From positions 1 to 40,421 of IMG/VR virus record IMGVR_UViG_3300025127_000082: DNA of 40,421 bases; one strand, written 5' to 3'. Made by a program: the position numbers and the translations under genes. The stretch's first letter is position 1; the number at the start of each line of letters is the position of its first letter. The notes beneath the pieces are model-generated. The model saw only the letters and a program-made list of their open reading frames with translations, searched no databases and had not been told where the DNA came from. This DNA is from a virus. Positions 17,401-28,400 of the stretch are shown one piece after another.

Positions 17401-20400
17401 GGAACTGATGTCACAGATAATAATAGTGAAAAACTTCGCATCAACACAGATGGTGATTTATTAAGGGGTGGAGCCAATCAAGACATTGGATCTCAGGCAA
17501 ATCCATGGGATAACATTTACGCAAATAACTTTTATGGACAAGTTCTTGTTGAACAAACTGATCAAACGATTCAAAATTTAGTTGCAGGTAGATTAAAAGT
17601 CACTGGCATATCCACATTCGAGGGAAACATTTTTGTAGGAACTGGTGCGACTGTCGGGTTCGGAACAACAGCATTCTTCCCAGATGATGTAAAAATTATT
17701 TTTGGTGATGAGGATGATTTTCAAATATCACATACTAATAGTCTTGCAAATCAAAATGACTATAATGGAGATCCAGTAACAGAGGGTAATCGAACCGCTT
17801 CATTAATTGAAGAAGCAGGACCAGGTCCGATGACATTTAAATCAAATGGTGGAGATACACGAGGAGCTTTTCAATTCTTTGATGCAGATTGGAGACCAAT
17901 ATTAAAACTGCATAGTGGTAATCAGTCTAGAGTTAAATTATTTTATAATAGTAATCTAACATTAGAGACACAATCATATGGTGCATTAATAACTGGTGTT
18001 ACATCAACTACTGATCTCTACGTATCTACTAATTTAAGATCGAATTTAATTCCCAAATATAATGAAAATTTAGATCTTGGAAGTGGTAGTTATAGATTTA
18101 GAGAAGTTTATGCTCAAAAATTCATTGGTCAAATTGATACAACTCAGGAAGAAACAGTTACTGGCAATTTACTTGTTACTGGTATTTCAACATTCCAAGG
18201 TAATATTTTTGTAGGAGTAGGTGCCACTGTCGGATTTGGAACAACAGCATTCTTCCCAGATGATGCAAAAATTATTTTTGGTGATAATAATGATTTTGAA
18301 ATATCACATACTACTAGTCTTGCAAGTCAGGTTGCCGCTGATGGAGACAATGTAACAGATGGTAATCAGACCGCTTCATTAATTGAAGATACAGGACCAG
18401 GTCCAATGATATTTAAATCAGATGGTGGAGGTGGACCAGGAGCTTTTCAATTCTTTGATAATAATTGGAGACCATTAATAAGAATGAAGAGTGGTGGTAG
18501 TGAGTTGAACAAACAAGTTATTTTATATTTTAATAGTGAAGAAAGAATACAGACAACAGGAGCTGGTGTATCAATTACAGGTAACTTAGTTGGAGGAGAT
18601 TCCTCTAATTTTGATATAATCAATAATTTTAATGGTGAAACTAGATTAATTGTCAAAGATGCAACTAATAATAATGTAGCGATTGCCACCTTCACTGCAA
18701 ACACATCAAAGAAAACAACATTTGATAGTCACGTATTACCGAAAGCGGGTGACATTTATGATCTTGGATCAACTGAATTAAGGTGGGGTACTGTTTTTGC
18801 AAATGAGTTTAATGTTTCTACAGTAGTTGATACAGATGTTCTAGAGACAGGATCAATAAATGTAACAGGTCTTAGTACTTTTGGTGGACTGCTTCGTGCA
18901 AACGGTGGTGCAGATATAAAAAATATACAGATTGGTGTGACTGATGATAATGAAATCGATACAGTCACCGGAAATCTAACAATTGATTCTGCTGGTGGAA
19001 CAACAATCATTGATGATAACTTTAATGTCACAGGAGGAAATGTTGATTTCAATCAAGGGTTGAATTTAAGTGGTGGAGATGGTTATAATTTGACTTTAGG
19101 TAATAAAGTTAATATTAGTGGTGATGGTGACGCATCATTTGTAGGTGTTGTTACATCAAAAGGATTATTTGTAACTGGATTCTCAACAATTACAAATGAT
19201 TTACTACCTCAACATAGTGAAACTGTTAACATTGGAGCTGCTACTAGAAGATTTGATGTTATCTTTGCAAATTCTTTTAATGGTGTCACTTCAATAGATT
19301 CTAGCATCATTCAAGCCACTTCATTATTTGTAAGTGGTCTAAGTACATTTCAAGGAAATGTTGATATAGATGGCACCATCACTCATGATGACACTGCATT
19401 TTTTAATAATGATGTTTATCTTGGTAATAGTGATGCTGACACAATCACAGCAAATGCAAAATTCGTTACAAATTTAATACCATCTGGCACAAGAGATCTT
19501 GGATCTGGCGCAAATCAATGGAATAATCTTTATATAGATGGAACTGGAAATATTGATGCACTCGATTCTGATACTGCAAAAGTAAGAGACATTTCTCAGA
19601 ATGAAGTTGTTTATGTGAGTGATAGCACAGGAGAGTTAACTGGAAGTAGTAATTTAACTTGGGATGGATCGGAATTTTATATCAATGGAAATTTAAGTAT
19701 CACTGGAAATTTAGTTTATGATGATGTTACAAACGTAGATGCTCTTGGTATCATTACAGCTGGTCAAGGTTTTAGAGCAACCACTGGTGGATTAATAATA
19801 AATTCAGGTATTTCTACATTTAAGGATAAGATCGAAGCAGAAAATGTTATTCAACCGATGTTTGGAAATAGTGACAATGTGGGTATCCAATGGAAATCTG
19901 ATCCTGGTGGTGGATCGGGTGATAAGGCTTACATACGTTACTACTCTCAAAGTGGTGAAAATATGAGATTTGAAATTGGAATCGAAAATGATTCTAATGA
20001 TGATTTGTATTTAAAAGCACCTCTTGTAACAACATCAGGGACTTTGGAAATTACTGATAACTTGACAGTAAATGGTAATACTACCCTCGGTAATGCAGCA
20101 AATGATACCGTTACATTTAATGCTGATGTAAACAGTAACATACTACCATCTCATAATTCTTCAGATGAAAATGATGGATCTGGTAAGGATCTTGGAGCTT
20201 CAAATGCTCAGTGGAGAAAAGTATATGCACGAGAATTTTCTGGTGCGGTCACTGGAAATGCAGACACTGCAACAAAACTGGCGACTGCAAGATCTATTTC
20301 GATCACCGGTGATTTGTCATGGAGTGTTAATTTTGACGGAAGTGCTAATGTAACTAATCCTGGAACATTGGCAAGCACTGGTGTTTCAGCAGGTAGTTAT

Positions 20401-22206
20401 GGAAGCGGAACACAAATCCCAGTTATTACAGTTGACGCAAAGGGTAGACTTACTTCTGCAACTACTACTGGTCTTGATATAACTGGTGCCACAGCAAAAA
20501 GTGCAACTAAGATAACAATTAATCCCACTAATGAAAATCAAGATTTTTATTTAACTTTTGTGACTGATTCTGGAACTGAAAAAGATGTATATGTTGATGG
20601 TCAATTGAAATATAATCCAAGAGGAAATGTTTTAACAACAAGAAATATATTTCCAGAATCAAGTGATACTTATGATTTAGGGGAAAGTAATACCAATCGA
20701 TGGGGAAATGTATACGCAGAAAATTTTAGAGGTGGAACTTTCTTCGGAACAATTGATGACTCTGTTTCAGCATTTAATGTAGACAGTAATATTAGTGAAA
20801 TATTCTCACGAACAAATAATACTTTATCGGCAATCGATCCTGGCACCAATGACAGACTTATATTTTGGGATGTCGATGGGAGTGGAGGATCATTAAGATA
20901 TTTGTCACTTGGAACCAGTCTTTCAATTACTGGCACAACAATCAATGTTAATTCAACTGATGGTGGTTTCCTAAATGATGGAACATATGGTGATATTCAA
21001 GTAAGTGGTAATGGAAGTGATTGGCAACTTAGAACTGGTGTTGTTGGATCAAATGAACTTGAATCAAGTGGTGTGACACCAGGTACTTACAATTATGCAT
21101 CAATTGATGTTGATGTGGATGGTAGGATTACAAATGCTTCAAGTGGTTCTGCAGCAGGTGGTTTATCGATAGATGGAACTGCTGGTAATATTCTGGAACT
21201 TCAAGGAGCTGTATTAAAGGGTGTAAGTGCTGGTGCTGACAAAATCGTATTCTGGGATAATGATGGTTATTTACAATATTTGACTGTAGGAGGTGGTCTT
21301 CAAATAAGTGGTACAACACTTTCTGTAAACAGTAGTGAAGTTACCACAAGTGCAGCTGGAAGTAACACTGAGGTTCAATTTAACAGTGGTGGTAATTTTG
21401 CTGCGAGTTCAGAACTTACTTTCGGTAGTGGTGCGTTGACAGTTGGTCAAGCTTCATCTTTTGCAACGAAAGGATCAGCAATTACAAATGATGGTGCATT
21501 AGAACTTTGGAGAAATTCTGATGATGGTCCATATGTTGATTTTAGTAAGACAAGAATTGGATCACAAGATTATGATTATCGAATCCAATTAGTGAATGGT
21601 CAGGGCCTTGCATTTAAACACTCAAGTGGTACAAGATTTACAATTAATAATACTGGTTCTTGGACATTTGGGGGAAGCAATTCAAATTATGGAACTGTAG
21701 GTCAGGTATTGAAATCAAATGCGAATGCCATGCCATCATGGGAAAATGAAGGTTCTGGAACTAGTGTAGACCCTTCTGACACTGGTAATGATGCTAATAT
21801 TGCTCTGATAACAACTGGTGGAAATTTAGATGATATATTTCATGCTAATTCTAATAGAGCAGTAATCAGGGCAAGTGATGGTCGTTTAAGAGTCAAGGGT
21901 GATATCATTGCATTCCGTACTTCAGATATAAGATATAAAGATAATGTCTCTCCAATAAAAAATGCATTGGAAAAGGTAGATAATATTAGTGGAAACACTT
22001 TTGTCTGGAATTCAAATCATGCTGATGAAGGAGTTGAGGAGGTTGGAGTCATAGCTCAAGAAGTTGAAAAATTAAATTTACCTGGTTTAACAGAGACAAG
22101 AGAGGACGGAAGAAAAGCAGTGAGGTACGAACTATTAATTCCATTATTGGTTGAAGCTATAAAAGAATTAAAACAAGAGGTTGATGATCTAAAATCATCT
22201 AAATAG
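14491..22206 (+). CDS. Giant tail fibre with C-terminal S74 intramolecular chaperone (2571 aa)
   Basis: This is the largest gene in the window. The shaft is made of repeats: VTGISTF-type segments throughout, eight copies of a D(L/I)G(S/A)...W..(V/I)(Y/F)A..F.G module (first residue codons near 16738, 17482, 18073, 18760, 19228, 19495, 20188 and 20674), and four copies of a FGD..D..I.H...G..VTG module. The last ~95 residues are a peptidase S74/endosialidase chaperone domain: TSDIRYKDNVSPIKNALEKV, then EEVGVIAQEVEKL, ending with a coiled-coil segment (VEAIKELKQEVDDL). In this family the chaperone trimerises the fibre and then cuts itself off just before the Ser of the Ser-Asp pair, here S2478-D2479. 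Expected role: trimeric receptor-contacting or connecting fibre of the virion. Confidence 0.88.
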   Translation: MPKYLSGRVKRTDQAYLSTDRYQYLGLEQAEPNLGDPPSASGSPGIPVGQRLQIISVVGRPGERFWIPVEGGLIPGSISVFEEGTLVGGPSSTTQLDFRGNIVTAEGTRTGMDNPGIAVTVSIAPPGTDGQILFNDNGDFNAATFFNYDNSTVGVASVGIGTSAPTQSLHINGNLRLEGTIFDFNNDAGSSGQILTKNNEGGLEYTNPGSIQAGAGGTISNIQFHDDTGLIDGASNFVYIELEKRVGIGSTQPKGLLDVLGDTNFSGINTFSNLIITGVLTASQAQGGLDFETDVRFKGANYNAEWDISTSSFDFNDDAKLKFGTNFDLQIYHELSSNSNIIETYNDREIRIRGSSGAGIATFVSDGGVILHHGGNKKFETVSTGAIVTGIFTATEEIRSAKITTIQNNFVDVDISGIATVTEADINIADIEQVRIGFATISDKLNVTGFTTTKDIFASGVGTFFKVDVDNIAIDGNKLESTSGNLILESASNTITINDAIFVNNSDDSLDTDTGSIISQGGMGIDKNLNVGGGLSVTGPPVGVAITLAAAGGIVTTGGDLYVGGNIFTQNDIILDDVQANSLIVTGLSTFVGLSTFNNGIIVESGISTFKNQVIVSAAVSVSDDVSITGIATVSVASSIYVRDTAGVIFGDDNDLKIYHKSGGGSYIEETGLGSLTINSNIIELKNADDDENLAKFVEGAQVELYHNNIKRLSTSGMGVTVTGITSTVDLCVTGVVTSNLTAGISNAFDLGSDASTWRKLYIKEIIGTEKVTVDEQTVNRLKVTGVSTFEGDIDIDANVDHDGNYDLSGGIIVGGISTFNSNVNVDGNVDLDGNVDHDGNYDLSGGLKVGGISTFSSGVGIADSIFHLDDTNTAIRFSANDTISFETEGTERFRIEPNSGKAVSTFFVTNAEDVIHITTGNNNGDTFANIRGDNKSGIRIRGGGSYGGGMIELAGGLRGTDPSVIRFFTGTDVTDNNSEKLRINTDGDLLRGGANQDIGSQANPWDNIYANNFYGQVLVEQTDQTIQNLVAGRLKVTGISTFEGNIFVGTGATVGFGTTAFFPDDVKIIFGDEDDFQISHTNSLANQNDYNGDPVTEGNRTASLIEEAGPGPMTFKSNGGDTRGAFQFFDADWRPILKLHSGNQSRVKLFYNSNLTLETQSYGALITGVTSTTDLYVSTNLRSNLIPKYNENLDLGSGSYRFREVYAQKFIGQIDTTQEETVTGNLLVTGISTFQGNIFVGVGATVGFGTTAFFPDDAKIIFGDNNDFEISHTTSLASQVAADGDNVTDGNQTASLIEDTGPGPMIFKSDGGGGPGAFQFFDNNWRPLIRMKSGGSELNKQVILYFNSEERIQTTGAGVSITGNLVGGDSSNFDIINNFNGETRLIVKDATNNNVAIATFTANTSKKTTFDSHVLPKAGDIYDLGSTELRWGTVFANEFNVSTVVDTDVLETGSINVTGLSTFGGLLRANGGADIKNIQIGVTDDNEIDTVTGNLTIDSAGGTTIIDDNFNVTGGNVDFNQGLNLSGGDGYNLTLGNKVNISGDGDASFVGVVTSKGLFVTGFSTITNDLLPQHSETVNIGAATRRFDVIFANSFNGVTSIDSSIIQATSLFVSGLSTFQGNVDIDGTITHDDTAFFNNDVYLGNSDADTITANAKFVTNLIPSGTRDLGSGANQWNNLYIDGTGNIDALDSDTAKVRDISQNEVVYVSDSTGELTGSSNLTWDGSEFYINGNLSITGNLVYDDVTNVDALGIITAGQGFRATTGGLIINSGISTFKDKIEAENVIQPMFGNSDNVGIQWKSDPGGGSGDKAYIRYYSQSGENMRFEIGIENDSNDDLYLKAPLVTTSGTLEITDNLTVNGNTTLGNAANDTVTFNADVNSNILPSHNSSDENDGSGKDLGASNAQWRKVYAREFSGAVTGNADTATKLATARSISITGDLSWSVNFDGSANVTNPGTLASTGVSAGSYGSGTQIPVITVDAKGRLTSATTTGLDITGATAKSATKITINPTNENQDFYLTFVTDSGTEKDVYVDGQLKYNPRGNVLTTRNIFPESSDTYDLGESNTNRWGNVYAENFRGGTFFGTIDDSVSAFNVDSNISEIFSRTNNTLSAIDPGTNDRLIFWDVDGSGGSLRYLSLGTSLSITGTTINVNSTDGGFLNDGTYGDIQVSGNGSDWQLRTGVVGSNELESSGVTPGTYNYASIDVDVDGRITNASSGSAAGGLSIDGTAGNILELQGAVLKGVSAGADKIVFWDNDGYLQYLTVGGGLQISGTTLSVNSSEVTTSAAGSNTEVQFNSGGNFAASSELTFGSGALTVGQASSFATKGSAITNDGALELWRNSDDGPYVDFSKTRIGSQDYDYRIQLVNGQGLAFKHSSGTRFTINNTGSWTFGGSNSNYGTVGQVLKSNANAMPSWENEGSGTSVDPSDTGNDANIALITTGGNLDDIFHANSNRAVIRASDGRLRVKGDIIAFRTSDIRYKDNVSPIKNALEKVDNISGNTFVWNSNHADEGVEEVGVIAQEVEKLNLPGLTETREDGRKAVRYELLIPLLVEAIKELKQEVDDLKSSK
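16891..17054 (+). repeat. Short in-frame tandem repeat in fibre gene (108-bp offset)
   Basis: The segment beginning GATCATGATGGAAATTATGA at 16891 recurs at 16999 as GATCACGATGGAAATTATGA, both followed by a TTATCAGGTGGT-like stretch and GGAATATCTACATTT. The offset is 108 bp (36 codons), so the reading frame is preserved. Sequence differences are mostly at third positions, so the copies are not fresh. Confidence 0.75.
17590..18590 (+). repeat. Long in-frame tandem duplication in fibre gene (576-bp offset)
   Basis: GCATTCTTCCCAGATGATG occurs at 17671 and again at 18247, 576 bp (192 codons) apart. The surrounding protein segments align over most of the unit: GNIFVG.GATVGFGTTAFFPDD, IIFGD..DF.ISHT.SLA, TASLIE..GPGPM.FKS and GAFQFFD..WRP. 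The second copy is incomplete at its 3' end. It is an old duplication that has diverged, with stretches of high nucleotide identity kept. Confidence 0.85.
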
Positions 22207-22212
22207 ATGAAA

Positions 22213-22240
22213 TTGACATTTTTTCATATTATGTTAAAAT
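22213..22240 (+). promoter_or_regulatory. Sigma70-like promoter before the 62-aa gene
   Basis: TTGACA at 22213-22218, a 16-bp spacer and TAAAAT at 22235-22240, 17 nt before the ATG at 22257. The -35 is consensus, the -10 differs at one position. It is in the only gap between the two giant fibre genes. Confidence 0.6.
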
Positions 22241-22256
22241 AGAAAAAAAAGTATAT

Positions 22257-22445
22257 ATGGAAGAAGATTTTTTATCGAAGGTGGTTGTGGACATGTGTTC
22301 TCGATCTTTCCTTTTAATAAGTGAAAATGGCACACAAAGACTTGTTGAGTGTGATACACCTGATGAATTTCTTCGTGTTCTTCAAGTATGTAATGAGTTA
22401 GAAGGAGAAAAAATTGAATATGCACAACTATCTGAGAAAAAGTAG
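22257..22445 (+). CDS. Small conserved hypothetical protein (62 aa)
   Basis: A 62-residue acidic protein: MEEDFLSKVVVDMCSRSFLL at the start, then NGTQRLVECDTPDEFLRVLQVCNELEG, ending in a charged Lys tail. The pattern (beta strands followed by a 'D.(P/A)DEF..VL..C...' helix) looks like a small alpha/beta fold rather than a fibre part, so it is not obviously virion structure. It has its own sigma70-like promoter and no strong Shine-Dalgarno. It lies alone between the two largest fibre genes, followed by a NATAAATA late element. I do not know the function; a regulatory or early-expressed role is possible because of the promoter type. Codon use is consistent with a real gene. Confidence 0.65.
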   Translation: MEEDFLSKVVVDMCSRSFLLISENGTQRLVECDTPDEFLRVLQVCNELEGEKIEYAQLSEKK

Positions 22446-22457
22446 TCATTCATCATA

Positions 22458-22465
22458 CATAAATA
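22458..22465 (+). promoter_or_regulatory. Late promoter element CATAAATA
   Basis: CATAAATA matches NATAAATA and lies in the 49-nt gap before the 2001-aa fibre gene, 29 nt upstream of its ATG (22495). AGGAT at 22486-22490 is a fair ribosome binding site. Confidence 0.6.
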
Positions 22466-22494
22466 AAATATAGTATTAAGTAGTCAGGATACCC

Positions 22495-25400
22495 ATGCCC
22501 CTGAATAAATTAGAGAATTTTATCAAGAATGTAGAAGGAAGGATACTTTATGTTAGTCCAAGTGATCTTGATTCAACAGACAGTATAACTAATGAAGGTA
22601 ATTCGCTTACCAAACCATTCAAAACTATTCAAAGAGCTTTGTTGGAGGCAGCTAGATTCTCCTACGTAAAAGGTAACAATAACGATTTGATCGAAAGGAC
22701 AACAATATTATTGATGCCTGGTGAGCATGTTGTAGATAATAGACCAGGTTTTGGCATTAAGAAAGAGAGTAATGTTGCAAAAGCAATTTTGCCAGGACCT
22801 ACAGGTGCTGTGCAGTCAGATGCTTCAATCTTTAATATTACAAAAAATTCAACTTTTGATTTAGAGCAAGAGGATAATATTCTTTACAAATTTAATAGTG
22901 TTTATGGTGGTGTAATAGTTCCTCGTGGTACATCACTTGTTGGATTAGATTTAAGAAAAACAAAGATAAGACCAAAATATGTCCCTAACCCAACAACATC
23001 ATATGAATCAGATCCAAAAAGTGCGATATTCAGAATAACAGGAACTTGTTATTTTTGGCAATTTAGTGTGTTTGATGGTGATGAAAATGGAAAAGTGTAC
23101 ACTGATAATGGTGATTTTTCTGCTACAAATAGAGTTAAACCAACATTTTCTCATCATAAGTTAACCATATTTGAATACGCCGACGGTGTTAACAATTATG
23201 ATAGGTCTGGATTGACAGATTTAGATATGTATTATGCAAAAGTGTCAAATGCATATAATACTGCTTCAACAAGAGATATAGATCAAAAGTTTCCAGCCAC
23301 TCCAGATGGATTTGCAAAACAAAGACCTGAGTGGGAGATTGTTGGTGCATTTGCTGATGATCCGATTAGTATTACAAAAATTGTTTCTGGTGACTTACCA
23401 GGTGTTCCATCAAATAAGATTACTGTCACAACACAAAATCCTCATGGATTATCTGTAGGAACTCCTATAAAAATTAAAAATGTAAGACCAGAAGCTTACA
23501 ACGTATCAACAAAAGTTGCATTTGTTGATCCTGATAACGAACGTATATTTACATATGCACTTGATGATTTTGATCAAGATTTAAATCCAGTTGGTGATGC
23601 ATCTGGAAATCCTGGTGGGCAAGTAATAATAGAAACTGACACAGTATCAGGAGCCTCACCTTACATCTTTAATATTTCGATGAGATCTGTGTATGGTATG
23701 AATGGACTTCATGCAGATGGAAGTAAAGCTGATGGATTTAGATCTATGGTGGTTGCACAATTCACTGGTGTATCACTTCAAAAAGATGACCGTGCATTTG
23801 TCAAATATATTGATACAAATAGAAATTATGAGGGTAATTTAGCATCAGATTTCTTTGGTGATCAATTAGCAGAAAAATCATCATCCACAAATCCCTCAAC
23901 AGTCTATCATTTAGATTCGGGAGCAATTTATAGAAGTGGTTGGGAGACATGTCATATCAAAATGTCTAACGATGCAATACTTCAAATTGTATCTGTTTTT
24001 GCGATAGGTTATAATAAACATTTTGAAGCATTGTCAGGTGGTGATGCCTCAATTACTAACTCAAACTCAAACTTTGGACAACTTGCTTTAATAGCTGATG
24101 GATTTAAGAAGAATGCTTTTGATAAAGATGACACATCATTTGTCACACATTACATTCCACCAAAATCTATAGAGCAAAATGTAAGCAGTATAGATTGGTT
24201 GTCCATTGATGTGGGAGTTACTACATCATTATCCACTGGTGGGGGGAACAACTCAGCTAAAGATAGAATATATATTTTTGGTTTTGATAATGTTGATAAT
24301 GAACCTCCATCATTAACACAAGGATATAAGGTTGGTGCAAAAGATCAGGATCAGTTACTAGTAAAAATTAATGATGTAACTTATTCATCCAATATTTTAA
24401 TGTCAGATGGAGTAACGAGTTCAATAAAAGAATACAGTGTTGCTGCACCAATATCAAATATATTTCAAGTTGTGAGTGGACATGCTCTTCTTACAGGAGA
24501 AAAGGTTATTTTACAGAGTAAAGTTGGTGATTTACCAGAGAACGCATTAGAAAATAAAGTTTACTTTGCAATTAGATTATCAACAACCACATTTAGTTTA
24601 GCTTCTTCACTTCAAGATGCAAACAACGGAGAAGCAGTTTCAATGAATGGTGGTGTAAATTTAGTTGTAAAAAGTAGAGTTGTTGATAAAAATTCAGGTG
24701 AAGCAGGATCTCCAATACAGTTTGACTCAGATAATAGTCAATGGTTTATACATACCAATGCAAATAGTGAATTGTTCCAACAATTAAATTCTCTTGGAAC
24801 AGCCGGTATAGGTAATCGAAAAATATCATTCATAAAAAGAATAGCAGACAATAGAAGTATAGATGAAAAACTCTATAAATTAAGAGTCACAATTCCAAAA
24901 GAAACTACAAATGCTAAGAATCCTGAAAGTGGATTCGTTCTTCAAGAATCCTCAACAACAGGATTGAGAACTGATGCAGACTTCACATCCAAATCGAGGG
25001 ATATTGCGCTCACAAGACAAGATTTCGATTTTGATAGAAACTCAAGATTCATAAGCACATGTTCTTTTGATACGGGCACAAAAGATGTCACAATTATTTC
25101 ATCCAAACCACATAATTTAAATGTTGGTGATTTAGTAACAATAAAAAATGTAACAGACTCTGTAAATACAGTTGGAGCTGCTAATAGTGGATTCAATGGA
25201 TCATTTACGGTTGATTCAGTTACTGATGGTTTAACTTTCAAATATAAACCAGGTAAAGATATTCAAACGTCTCCTACAAATAATTTTGATAATAGAACTG
25301 TAAACTTACCAAGATTTGAAAGAACAGATCTACAATCTAATATTTACACCTATAGAAATATTAAAATCTCAGATCACATTGGTCTTGAACAGGATGGTAT

Positions 25401-28400
25401 CTATCATATTATTCCACTAAATGCAAGTTATGCAGTACCTGAGGAGTTTACTGACCTTAAATTTAGTCAAAATGTTGTTGATTTGTATCCTCAACTTGAT
25501 AGGGATAATGAAGATGATAATCCTCGTCCAGCTACATCATTTGCACTTAGAAATCCAGTTGGTCAAGTATCTACAAATGATTTAAAGAAAAGTATAACAA
25601 GAGAGACATCAGATTTATTTACAAAAAAACTTGGTATCGGATTAACCGTGACGAGTGTAACACCCACGAGTGCAGGTTTATCCACAATTACTCTAGGAAA
25701 TGATCACAGTCTTTCTGGAATTGTAACTGCAAAATTAAATTCAGTTTCAAGTGGATTTAATAATGGTACATTTTATAATGTTAAAATTTTAACTGATGTA
25801 AACTCTGCATCTAGTTCTAATTGGAAGGGAACTTTAGCTACTGTTAATGTTACTGGTGGTAGTTTTGATTATATTGATATTACAAACTCAGGTGGTGGTT
25901 ATTCTGCTGGTGATATAGGATATATTGACAAAGCAATTGTTGGCACTGGTGGTGGTGACAATCAACGAAGAGTTAAAGATAAATTTGATCAAAATGCTGT
26001 TGGTTTAGGTGCAAGTGTTCTTGGGTATAGTAGTAATTTAACAATTCAAATTACTGGATCTGGAATCACAACTGATTCTTATTATAGATTAACATCAGTT
26101 CCTTCAAAGAATAGTATTGCTATAGCTAAAACTACTGGTGATAGTGAAATTACAACAGATCAGTATGCAATTGTTGTTGGTCAGGCTGTTTCAATGTTTC
26201 GTGCATACACACCAGCTGGTAGTACAACTACAGAATTTATTGCAAACAGTCCACATGGTTTAGTAGTAGGTAATCGATTCCAATATAATGATAGTGACAA
26301 TAACAATCTTGGAACGTTTGTTGTTAAATCAAAAACAAGCACCACAGTATTTACTGCAACAACACATCTACCACAAGGTTTCTTCTCTGGTGGATTTGTA
26401 TTAAAACATGCTTTTTCTGCTAACAACGCTACATCTGATGTTGATGGTGAAAATTTATCTAAGAGAGGAGTTCCAATATATGGGAATGAATATGCAAAAT
26501 TAGGTGCAAGTGTTGCGATATCAGATACCACGATACAAATATCACTATTAAATGATCAGACTGGCATATTAAATCGTTTTCCATATGGATCTTACATTCA
26601 AATTGACGATGAAATTGCAAGAGTCTCAAAAAATAGTTTAAGTGGATCTGGCAATAATAAGATAACTATTATTAGAGGTGTGTTAGGAACTTCACCAGCA
26701 GCTCATGATAACGGATCTTACATTCAAAAAATAAAAGCAATACCTATTGAGTTTCATAGACCATCTATTTTACGTGCCTCTGGACATACATTTGAATATC
26801 TTGGTTATGGTCCTGGTAACTATTCAACAGCACTACCTCAAGTACAAATTAAAACATTAACTGAAAGAGAAGAGTTTTTATCACAATCTCAAGAGAGATC
26901 TGCCGGTGCTGTTGTTTACACGGGTATGAATGACAAGGGTGATTTTTATATAGGAAATAATAGAAAATCAGCTTTAACTGGTGAAGAGATTAGTTTTGAT
27001 GTGCCCATACCAACTGTAACTGGTGCAGACCCATCACGATTAAGTGTCATATTTGATGAAGTCACAGTTAAAGAGAGACTTGTTGTAGAGGGTGGTAAAT
27101 CTAATAAACAACTTTCACAATTTGACGGACCTGTTTCATTCAACGAAGATGTTAACATATTCAATAATGTCAAAATAAGTCCAACAAATGATGATGATAG
27201 AGAAAGTTTTGATTCAAGCACAGGAGCTTTGGTCGTAGATGGTGGTGTTGGAATTGCTGGAACCGTTAATATTGGTGCTGGATCCTCAGTATTTCTTCCA
27301 GACAATACAAAATTACTTTTTGGTGATGACGAAGATTTAGAAATCGTACATGATGGAAATCATAGTATCATTAAAGATCGTGGTACTGGTAATTTAATAT
27401 TGATGACTTCAACATTAACTGTTAATAATCCTGGTAATACCGAAAATATAGCTATATTTTCAGAAAATACAGGTACAGACGATGATGGAGGTGCTAAATT
27501 ACTCCATGATAATACATTAAGATTCAACACAACTAGTAGTGGTGCTGTCGTAACCGGAATCTTAACTGCTTCTAGTGCTACTGTGAGTGGTTCACTAACT
27601 GCATCTACCCTCTTTGGAGATGGTGCAGGACTAAGCAACACCGGTTCAACTTTAACTGCTGGATCAGGTACCCAAAGGTTAGTCTTGACTTCATTGACTT
27701 CTGGTCAAATGACAGATGCTGCCACAGACGCTGAATTAACATATAATTCGAGTGAAAATGTTCTTAATGTAGGTAAATTAAATGTAAGTGGTATTTCTAC
27801 ATTCAATAATCAGGTATTTTTACCTGATGGAGTAAAACTTGAATTTGGAGGAGCTTCCTCTAACTCTGACATGGAGATACTACATGATACAGCAAATTCT
27901 GTTATTAGAGAGACTGGAGCTGGAAATCTATTCTTACAGAGTGATCAGGTAGTTAATATCACTAAAACAAATGGTGCTTATATAGGAGAATTTAGTGGCA
28001 CTGGTGCAGTAAAATTACATTGGAATGGTGCTAGTGCTGGACAGAGATTTGAAACAACTCAAACTGGTGCAAAAGTCACTGGATCATTAAGTGCTACTGA
28101 TGATATTATTGCATTTGTATCTGATATTAGACTTAAGGATGAGATTTCACCGATAACAAAGGCTCTTGAGAAAGTTAAATCAATTAGTGGATTTACTTAT
28201 AAGCATAATGAAACTGCTAAAGTTGATTGTAATGTTGATACTGGAGATCAAAGATTTGCTGGTGTATCCGCACAAGAAATTCAAGAAGTATTACCAGAGG
28301 TAGTTAAACCTGCTCCAAGCAATAATGAATATCTAACTGTTCAGTACGAGAAATTAGTTCCACTTTTAATTGAAGCAATAAAAGAATTATCTGCGAAGGT

